From JBCCRH01 sp039208045 (GTDB lineage: Bacteria > Bacteroidota > Bacteroidia > Chitinophagales > Saprospiraceae): a stretch of DNA of 7,557 nucleotides. The notes beneath the pieces are model-generated. The model was not told the origin of the DNA, did no database searches, and saw nothing but the letters and a program-made list of their open reading frames with translations. The stretch lies in assembly GCA_039208045.1 (NCBI GenBank), contig JBCCRH010000316.1, forward strand, positions 1 to 7,557. Direction: 5' to 3'. Position numbers and translations under genes: made by a program. Of the stretch, positions 1 to 5,229 are shown one piece after another (positions within the stretch are counted from its first letter, which is position 1; each line of letters starts with the position of its first letter).

Positions 1-40
1 GGGTTTCTATTCATTTTATCGTTTACTTGTTTTTACTTCC

Positions 41-60
41 GAAGTAGGCCGAGCGGAGTC
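41..60. repeat. Extra tandem half-unit of the GAAGTAGGCC repeat
   Basis: This 20-bp unit is followed immediately by a second copy at 61-80 that differs only at one base (G at 56, A at 76). Its first ten bases, GAAGTAGGCC, are also complementary to 83-92, so it could compete with 61-70 as the left arm of the hairpin described in the next entry. A small dyad, TACTTC-C-GAAGTA, spans 34-46 at its left edge. The rest of the stretch from 1 to 90 shows no gene. Confidence 0.85.
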
Positions 61-92
61 GAAGTAGGCCGAGCGAAGTCGAGGCCTACTTC
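61..92. repeat. Hairpin repeat, copy A, overlapping the stop codon of the 91-483 gene
   Basis: GAAGTAGGCC (61-70) and GGCCTACTTC (83-92) form a perfect 10-bp inverted repeat around a 12-nt loop. The right arm overlaps the TGA stop of the minus-strand gene (91-93 on the plus strand). Neither side has a T-run after the stem in the direction of transcription, so it is not a textbook Rho-independent terminator, although a stem just past a stop codon could still stabilise or end a transcript. A degenerate second copy lies at 1213-1244 (27 of 32 bases identical by eye). The core resembles the interspersed short repeats with a CTTCGACT-CGCTC flavour that I recall from many Bacteroidota genomes; that link is from memory. 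Confidence 0.85.
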
Positions 93-483
93 ACGCCGCT
101 TGCCTCAATTGCTCAAATCGTAGTGCTTGTACATCAGCCTTAAAGCTTACAAAATCAAAATCCTCCGGTAGCTCCATCGCTTCCATAGCTCGCAGAAAGC
201 CATCACGCATCAGCCGGAAGTAAGAGGCAGCATTCAAATCTAAAGCCACTTGTGGATCAATCTCAAACTCCACATCTAGCTCTTTTTTATGGGATATATA
301 TTCGCTCTCCGGCGTCAGCACACTACCAATTATAGGGGAAATCAAAATATATTGAATCGCCTTACCATACTTTGGGAGGTCGATTTTTTCATTGAGCAGG
401 CTGCGTAGTCGATAACTCATATTAAATTTTTCTCCCAAGTCGATATCTGCCATAAAAGCAAAGTCACTAAAATATCTTTTCAT
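91..483 (-). CDS. Small soluble protein, possible Imm44-like immunity protein
   Basis: This 130-residue protein has no signal peptide or membrane segment and is rich in acidic residues in its second half. What can be seen: a YGKAIQYILISPII stretch at about residues 39-52, a lysine/acidic step into a DVEFEIDP beta-like segment (about 70-78), then helices with FRLMRDGFLRAMEAM and a FDFVSFKADV segment near the C terminus. This order (YGK-I...P-I-, then an ID-containing strand, then a helical end) resembles what I remember of the Imm44 family of immunity proteins from polymorphic toxin systems. That assignment is inference. It starts 34 bp after the stop of the 518-1075 gene on the same strand, the usual toxin-then-immunity order, so the two are probably cotranscribed. 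The gap has no Shine-Dalgarno sequence, which is normal for Bacteroidota. Its TGA stop lies inside a hairpin repeat. The alternative is an unrelated hypothetical protein. Confidence 0.8.
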   Translation of the reverse strand: MKRYFSDFAFMADIDLGEKFNMSYRLRSLLNEKIDLPKYGKAIQYILISPIIGSVLTPESEYISHKKELDVEFEIDPQVALDLNAASYFRLMRDGFLRAMEAMELPEDFDFVSFKADVQALRFEQLRQAA

Positions 484-517
484 ACGCTACATTTACGCTT
501 CAATTTAAGTCTTTTCT

Positions 518-1075
518 CTAATTCTTGCTTGCATTCCCGGGTGGACGAAATAATCTCACCTCCAATTTCCATGATTCAGGCAAGAATTGATAGGCTAGTA
601 TTCTCCTGATTTCCGCTCGTTTACAAAATGTATAATCGCCACGATTCTGTACGATCATCGTCAATTCTAGCTTTTCATACATCTTCTTTGTGTATCTTTT
701 TTTCTTTTGTGTGGTAATCCCATATTTATACACTTCCCCAGCCTTGACTGTCACCATGGTTACCCCATCTGGACAGCGCAAACAAGGCCGTTTCATAGTG
801 TGGGTTGCAATCAAAGCATACTGTATCCATTTTTCGTGCCGGTCTGCAATCGCTTCCGCTTCCCCTTTTGCGGCCGCCACCAGCTCTTGATCTAATTCTG
901 GATCGTTCTCAAATTGTTCCCAAAAGTCAGAGCTCATCCAGATACTAAAACCTATCGATAGTAGCAGCAAAAAAATCACCATAGGGTTCCAAGGCCCTAG
1001 CCCCGATGTTTTGCTACCATTTTGCTGCGTAGCAGTGCTAACAAAGTTAGCTTTTTCTAATTGCTTAAATTGCAT
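518..1075 (-). CDS. Membrane-anchored protein with GIY-YIG/URI-fold toxin-like C-terminal domain
   Basis: This 185-residue protein has a short polar N terminus, one hydrophobic segment at about 32-48 (VIFLLLLSIGFSIWM), an acidic helical linker (50-80), and a C-terminal domain from about 95. The domain has a CxxC pair (C98, C101), then GEVYKYGITT (113-122), R127-Y128, a glutamate in a helix (E155 in KRAEIRRI) and a closing RPPGN (177-181). The order Y-YG, R, E, N matches the catalytic residues of GIY-YIG nucleases, and I recall the same KYG...RY...E...PPGN pattern in URI-fold toxin domains (Tox-URI2 type) of polymorphic toxins, usually at the tip of much larger proteins. By charge, the N terminus (K4, K8, K22) should stay in the cytoplasm and the domain should face out. 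The downstream gene could be its immunity partner. Nuclease activity is inference; a structural or signalling role is possible. It starts at the first ATG, with two palindromes upstream. Confidence 0.8.
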   Translation of the reverse strand: MQFKQLEKANFVSTATQQNGSKTSGLGPWNPMVIFLLLLSIGFSIWMSSDFWEQFENDPELDQELVAAAKGEAEAIADRHEKWIQYALIATHTMKRPCLRCPDGVTMVTVKAGEVYKYGITTQKKKRYTKKMYEKLELTMIVQNRGDYTFCKRAEIRRILAYQFLPESWKLEVRLFRPPGNASKN

Positions 1076-1127
1076 GGAGTGCGCGTTAGAATCAAAACAA
1101 AGACAATTAAATCAATGTAAAAATATA

Positions 1128-1147
1128 ATTTTTTTAGCTAAAAAAAT
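1128..1147. promoter_or_regulatory. 20-bp perfect AT-rich palindrome upstream of the 518-1075 gene
   Basis: ATTTTTTTAGCTAAAAAAAT reads the same on both strands. It lies 53-72 bp upstream of the start codon at 1075, in the only sizeable non-coding gap on the minus-strand side (1076-1242). It could be a regulator binding site, or a hairpin with T-runs on either side. No regulator can be named. A weak -7-like box (TGTCTTTG on the minus strand, plus positions 1098-1105, one mismatch to TAnnTTTG) lies between it and the gene. Confidence 0.5.
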
Positions 1148-1153
1148 ACTTTT

Positions 1154-1172
1154 TGTAACTTAAAAAGTTACA
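1154..1172. promoter_or_regulatory. Dyad TGTAACTT-AAA-AAGTTACA, operator-like
   Basis: There are two perfect 8-bp arms (1154-1161 and 1165-1172) around a 3-bp centre, six bases from the palindrome at 1128-1147. The spacing and symmetry suit a homodimeric repressor site about 80-97 bp upstream of the small two-gene unit. Read on the minus strand it is a hairpin followed by AAAAG and then a T-run, so it could also act as a terminator for transcription arriving from the helicase side. The two readings cannot be told apart here. Confidence 0.45.
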
Positions 1173-1212
1173 CCATTTGATTGATTTCAACTGAAGCTGA
1201 CCGAGTAAAACC

Positions 1213-1244
1213 AAAGTAGGCCGAGCGCACCCGAGGCCAACTTC
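1213..1244. repeat. Hairpin repeat, copy B, overlapping the helicase stop codon
   Basis: AAGTAGGCC (1214-1222) pairs with GGCCAACTT (1235-1243) except for one A-A mismatch, around a 12-nt loop. It aligns base for base with copy A at 61-92 (five differences in 32). The helicase TGA stop (1243-1245) overlaps its right end in the same register as at copy A. On the minus strand the stem is followed by TGGTTTTAC, a weak T-run, so this copy could work as a terminator for the helicase. Together with copy A it brackets the small two-gene unit. Confidence 0.75.
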
Positions 1245-2493
1245 ACCCCTTCCGCCGCTTCTCCCTTTTCCGTTTCCGATCCTCAATCTCCTCAATCTCC
1301 TTCAGCATAGCATCCAAATCCGTCCCCGACTCTTCCGATAGCAAGCGCGTATTGGCATAATCGATCTTGTCCATGACCACCTGATCGATGAGATTGCCGG
1401 TATAGGCCTCCACGGCTTCTAGCAAGGGCTTTTCCTGGGTACTACAAAAACTCACAGCGGTACCCCGGCGCTTTCCACGCCCCGTTCGCCCCACGCGGTG
1501 TACATAGTTTTCTGCCTGCTCGGGTAGGTCGTAATTCACGACATACTCCACATCCGGGATGTCGATACCTCGGGCACTTACATCTGTAGCAATGAGCACT
1601 TTAATGTCTCCTTTTCGGAAGGCTTTGAGCGTTTTATTGCGCTCGCTTTGCGACTTTTCGCGGTGCATGGTAAGGGTTTCAATGCCGACGCGCTCCATAG
1701 CTTTCTTGACGCGCTCGGCGCGGACGATAGTACGAACAAATACCAGAATCTTAGATTCACGGTGTTCCTTAATGACGCGCTCTAAAAAGAAGCGCTTGTC
1801 ATCCATTTCGATGAAACTCACCATGTGATCCACATTTTTGGAAACGGGGTCTTTGGGAGAGATTTGGATGCGGATGGCGCCTTGGCGGATGAGGGAATAC
1901 GCGAGCTTTTTGATGCGCTGATTGATGGTGGCAGAGAAAAAAAGCGTTTGCCGCTGCTGTGGCAGCTTGCGATTTAGGTCGCGAATATCATTGATGAATC
2001 CTAGGTCCAGCATATGGTCGGCTTCGTCTAGTACTAGGGTATCCACTCGGTGGACGAGCAGGTGGCCTTGACTCATCAGGTCGAAGAGGCGGCCTGGGGT
2101 AGCTACCAAAATATCGACGCCCTTATTTAAGCTTTTAATCTGTGGTTCTTGATCGACACCACCTATGATGGCAACCGTCTTAAGAGTAGTATGGGTACCT
2201 AGCTCTTGGAATACCTTGCACACTTGCAAAGCCAACTCATGCGTAGGTACCATAACAATGCAGCGCACGCCATCACGGCGGCGCTGCTTTTGTTTAAACT
2301 TATATTTTCGGTGCAGAATGGGAATTGCAAAAGCTGCTGTTTTTCCCGTTCCTGTTTGGGCGACCGCCAGCACATCTTCTCCTTTTAGGATAGATGGAAT
2401 GGCTTTATATTGTATATCAGTGGGCCGCTTAAAGCCCAATTTTTGAATGCCTTTCAGCACTTCTGGATGCAGGGAGTACTCCTCAAATTTCAT
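1243..2493 (-). CDS. DEAD-box ATP-dependent RNA helicase, RhlE-like
   Basis: This 416-residue cytoplasmic helicase, an ATP-driven RNA duplex unwinder of the RhlE-like type, has a complete set of superfamily 2 motifs in order: Q motif GFKRPTDIQ (20-28), motif I AQTGTGKT (45-52), Ia PTHELA (83-88), GG (111-112), Ib TPGR (132-135), II DEAD (156-159), III SAT (187-189), IV ILVFVRT (249-255), V ATDVSARGIDI (302-312) and VI HRVGRTGR (332-339). The protein ends shortly after the second RecA-like domain, with an acidic then strongly basic tail (EEIEDRKRKREKRRKG), and has no separate RNA-binding domain. Such proteins commonly act in ribosome assembly, mRNA decay or cold adaptation; which applies here cannot be told. 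Motif Ia has His where Arg is usual, and the HGxxSQ segment reads HREKSQ. It starts 48 bp after the receptor gene, with a promoter-like element in that gap. Its TGA stop lies in a hairpin repeat. Confidence 0.96.
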   Translation of the reverse strand: MKFEEYSLHPEVLKGIQKLGFKRPTDIQYKAIPSILKGEDVLAVAQTGTGKTAAFAIPILHRKYKFKQKQRRRDGVRCIVMVPTHELALQVCKVFQELGTHTTLKTVAIIGGVDQEPQIKSLNKGVDILVATPGRLFDLMSQGHLLVHRVDTLVLDEADHMLDLGFINDIRDLNRKLPQQRQTLFFSATINQRIKKLAYSLIRQGAIRIQISPKDPVSKNVDHMVSFIEMDDKRFFLERVIKEHRESKILVFVRTIVRAERVKKAMERVGIETLTMHREKSQSERNKTLKAFRKGDIKVLIATDVSARGIDIPDVEYVVNYDLPEQAENYVHRVGRTGRGKRRGTAVSFCSTQEKPLLEAVEAYTGNLIDQVVMDKIDYANTRLLSEESGTDLDAMLKEIEEIEDRKRKREKRRKG

Positions 2494-2507
2494 AGTCGCA
2501 GTTTACG

Positions 2508-2515
2508 CAAAGGTA
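2508..2515 (-). promoter_or_regulatory. Bacteroidota -7 promoter element TACCTTTG before the helicase
   Basis: TACCTTTG on the minus strand is a perfect match to the Bacteroidota -7 consensus TAnnTTTG. It ends 14 bp before the helicase ATG, implying a leader of only about 7-8 nt. No convincing TTTG -33 box is present at about 19-20 bp upstream (GCTG is the closest), so the call rests on the -7 box. If real, the helicase is transcribed separately from the receptor gene that ends 48 bp upstream of it. Confidence 0.5.
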
Positions 2516-2541
2516 AGCTGTTTTATGAAATATACAGCCCT

Positions 2542-5016
2542 TTAAAATCCATCGCCACTAGAACGCTGATCCCGATATTGCTTACTGCCTTTTCCTTTAC
2601 CACGGCGCTTTCTATCTTGATTCAAACGGTAAGTGAACGCCACTACTACGCCTTGCGTACGGCGCCACTGAAACTCCGAATCTGTCTGTAGGTCGGGAAG
2701 ATCGATGACGGAGCGGCGAATGCGCGTATTGAACACATCACGCCCACTGATATTGAGCTGCCCCTTGCCGTTAAGAATGTCTATCGACATACCAATATTA
2801 AGTGAATAAACGGCCTCGCGTTCTCCCTGAGTAGTTTCTTGTGGCCCGCGGTAATTGAAGCCCACTTGCATATCTACCTTTTTGCCAAACTTAAAGTTAG
2901 AATTCATACGGCCTGTCCAGATGAAGGTATCTGCCGATAAATCTTGGCCCTCCGCTTGGCCTTCTGTAATCGCTCTGAAAAAGTTCAGGTCTCCATTCAA
3001 TTTCCACCACTTGAATAGATCGAAAGATAAATTCATTTCGATACCTACTGCATCACGCGTTGACAAGTTAAATGGGGTACGAAGGGTTGTTCCATCGCCT
3101 TGCGTGATCGTCAATCGTTCGATCACATCTGTCGTGTGGCGGTAGAATATCCCAGCCATGATGGAGCCTTTCGGCAAATAGCGCAGATAGCCTAGCTCAT
3201 AAGAGTCGGTAAACTCTGGGCGTAGGTTGGGATTTCCGTTGTAGATATTGAATCGATCTCCGAAGTTAGAGAAGGGCAACAATAAGCGGAAAGAAGGCCG
3301 ACTAATGCGGCGGCTATAGCTAGTCTGTAACTGGTCATTTTCAGTCAACTGATAAGAGATAGAGGCACTTGGGAAGAAATTGAGGTAGTTCTGATCATTT
3401 CGCACATCTGTCTCTAAAAGGGCTGCCGTAATATCCGAGTATTCCGAGCGTACCCCTGCTTGAATGCCAATCTTACCAAATTCCGCAGCACCAATTAAGT
3501 AGGCCGCATAGACATCTTCCGTATACTCCAACTCATCGTCAAAGCCAGGAAATACGACGAACTCCCCATTGTCATTTTGCTCTTCCCAATTAAAGGCATT
3601 ATTGATTTTGCGCAAAGCAGCCCGTAGTCCCCCCTCTAACTTCATCGTTTCTCCAAAAGGGTGTACATAATCTGCTTGAATCAATACATTAGATTCATCC
3701 TCCGTAATTACGGAGCGTTCTATGCGCGCCGATTCAAAGCTGTCGCCTTGTTCTAGGTAGTCGGCCGTTTCTGTTTCGTCATCTAAGATGTAGCGAAAAT
3801 CAAAGCTAAACTCTCGATCTTTTTCTTCAAAAGTACGACGATAGGTCAGTGCTGCTTCAATATTTTGCTCATCTTCAATTTCATCATTATCGCGGGTATC
3901 GATACTCAATATATTACCTAACTCATCCAAATCGGTATAGGTAATATCTGTGAGATTATCGCCTCTACTTGCGCGATAAAGCGTAGATGCTGTTATGGTA
4001 TTAAAATCATCAAGCAGCCAATCTACACCGAGCTGAATATTTCCGCCCAAGCGGCCCCGATCCTGATCACGGTCGATTCTTCTGGCCAACTCGAATGCAC
4101 CATTATCATCTAAAAAAGTCTGGTTGGTAAAGCCTCCTCCCGGTGCCCAGCGATATTGCATCCCAAAATTGGAAAACAGATTAAAGTCATTCTTACGGTA
4201 ATTCAAGCTGTAGGAGGCCCCGTGATTGTGCGGATAACCGGTATTGACACTAATAGAGCCATTCAAGCCCCCTTTTTGATTCTTTTTCAAAATGATATTG
4301 ATGATACCTGCCTCTCCTTCTGCCTCGTAGCGTGCTGAAGGATTGGTAATGAGTTCTACTCGGTCAATAATATCGCCTTGCATCCGACGCAATGCTTCCA
4401 CATCCCCGACACCAACCAAGCCTGAAGGCTTACCATTGATTAGGATGCGTACATTTTGGCTTCCGCGCAGACTCACATTTCCTTCCACATCTACGGTGAT
4501 AGAGGGCACATTATCCAAAATATCAGCTGCCGTGGCCCCAGCATTCGTCAAATCTTTACCTACATTGAAGACCTTACGATCTAGTTTCAAGGTCATTTGA
4601 CTGCGTTCTGCGGTGACTTCGATTTCATCCATAGCGACTGCCTCTTCTGAAAGGGCAATCGTTCCTAAATCCAATCGTTTTTGCCCTTTTTTGACAATTA
4701 CATCGGGAATAGTTTTGTCGCTAAAGCCAATAAATTGAACCACTGCATAGTACTCCCCAGGAGGTACTTGCATACTAAATTTTCCAGCATCATCCGTCAA
4801 TGCACCTTCTACTAAGGTGCTATCTTTTTGAGTGAATACCGAAATAGTGGCGAAGGAAAGTGGCGTAGCAGTAGTGCTACTTTGGAGTTGGCCTACCATC
4901 AGAATTCTTTCTGATTTGGGGGCACTTTTGGAACGTTGAGGCTGGGCTTGTAGGCTAACACATAGACACAGCAAGCACAGCCCCAGCAGAGCGTGGGTGA
5001 TTTTAGTGAACATCAT
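2542..5016 (-). CDS. TonB-dependent receptor-like outer-membrane beta-barrel protein
   Basis: This 824-residue outer-membrane protein has three parts. A signal peptide (hydrophobic core about 9-22) has a likely cleavage after A24 in SLQAQ. A carboxypeptidase-regulatory-like beta-sandwich at about 37-122 includes TPLSFATISVF, DDAGKFSMQVPPGEYYAVVQ and IGF. A TonB plug domain at about 140-246 carries NVPSITVDVEGNVSLRG, INGKPSG, IDRVELITNPSARYEAEG and GIINIILKK. From about 250 to 800 is a long beta-barrel with alternating aromatic strands and acidic loops, of the type Pfam calls outer membrane beta-barrel family 3. It ends in a basic tail and a terminal Phe. Such proteins import or bind a ligand using TonB energy; the substrate cannot be read from the sequence. 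It is not of the SusC type and no SusD partner follows. The start is the first of two adjacent ATGs; the second (MFTK) is equally possible. It is transcribed divergently from the haloperoxidase-like gene across 213 bp. Confidence 0.93.
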   Translation of the reverse strand: MMFTKITHALLGLCLLCLCVSLQAQPQRSKSAPKSERILMVGQLQSSTTATPLSFATISVFTQKDSTLVEGALTDDAGKFSMQVPPGEYYAVVQFIGFSDKTIPDVIVKKGQKRLDLGTIALSEEAVAMDEIEVTAERSQMTLKLDRKVFNVGKDLTNAGATAADILDNVPSITVDVEGNVSLRGSQNVRILINGKPSGLVGVGDVEALRRMQGDIIDRVELITNPSARYEAEGEAGIINIILKKNQKGGLNGSISVNTGYPHNHGASYSLNYRKNDFNLFSNFGMQYRWAPGGGFTNQTFLDDNGAFELARRIDRDQDRGRLGGNIQLGVDWLLDDFNTITASTLYRASRGDNLTDITYTDLDELGNILSIDTRDNDEIEDEQNIEAALTYRRTFEEKDREFSFDFRYILDDETETADYLEQGDSFESARIERSVITEDESNVLIQADYVHPFGETMKLEGGLRAALRKINNAFNWEEQNDNGEFVVFPGFDDELEYTEDVYAAYLIGAAEFGKIGIQAGVRSEYSDITAALLETDVRNDQNYLNFFPSASISYQLTENDQLQTSYSRRISRPSFRLLLPFSNFGDRFNIYNGNPNLRPEFTDSYELGYLRYLPKGSIMAGIFYRHTTDVIERLTITQGDGTTLRTPFNLSTRDAVGIEMNLSFDLFKWWKLNGDLNFFRAITEGQAEGQDLSADTFIWTGRMNSNFKFGKKVDMQVGFNYRGPQETTQGEREAVYSLNIGMSIDILNGKGQLNISGRDVFNTRIRRSVIDLPDLQTDSEFQWRRTQGVVVAFTYRLNQDRKRRGKGKGSKQYRDQRSSGDGF

Positions 5017-5190
5017 TTAAGTTTAAACAAACAAATAAAAACAACAGTTAGACAACTCAAACGCTCGTTTTCATCCCGCGCTAACTGGAATCCTAACATA
5101 AAAGTAGAGTAAATGATCGGCGAAACGCTCTTTTTTTACAAAATGTCCATAATTAAGCCCCCCAATCTTTTGTAATTTCGAGCTCAATTT

Positions 5191-5208
5191 CAAAAATATA
5201 TATTTTTA
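5191..5208. promoter_or_regulatory. AT palindrome with back-to-back -7-like boxes in the divergent spacer
   Basis: A perfect 16-bp palindrome, AAAAATATATATTTTT, occupies 5192-5207 between the divergent receptor and haloperoxidase-like genes. On the minus strand it contains TATTTTTG (5198 to 5191), a full match to TAnnTTTG. On the plus strand it contains TATTTTTA (5201-5208), one mismatch. Upstream TTTG-like boxes exist, but their spacings (about 14 on the minus strand; about 21 to a TTTC on the plus strand) are not ideal. The plus-strand box would leave a leader of about 15 nt before the ATG at 5230; the minus-strand box would leave about 170 nt before 5016. Low-complexity AT sequence gives such matches easily. 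The rest of the 5017-5229 spacer shows no gene. Confidence 0.3.
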
Positions 5209-5229
5209 TACTCAAAATCATTACACGCT

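Noticed and set aside
61..92. Classical Rho-independent terminator
   Set aside because: The stem is good, but no T-run follows it on either strand; it is kept as a repeat.
41..92. CRISPR array
   Set aside because: Only two tandem 20-bp units with no spacer between them, and no cas genes.
690..895. Plus-strand open frames opposite the 518-1075 gene
   Set aside because: They are antisense to a better-supported gene with clear domain features, and their products show no recognisable pattern.
1213..1244. Integron attC-like site bounding the two-gene unit
   Set aside because: The arms lack the RYYYAAC/GTTRRRY core (GGCCAAC does not fit), and no integrase is in the window.
2517..2538. Dyad GCTGT...ACAGC between receptor and helicase
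   Set aside because: Only five paired bases around a 12-nt loop, which is expected by chance in AT-rich spacer sequence.
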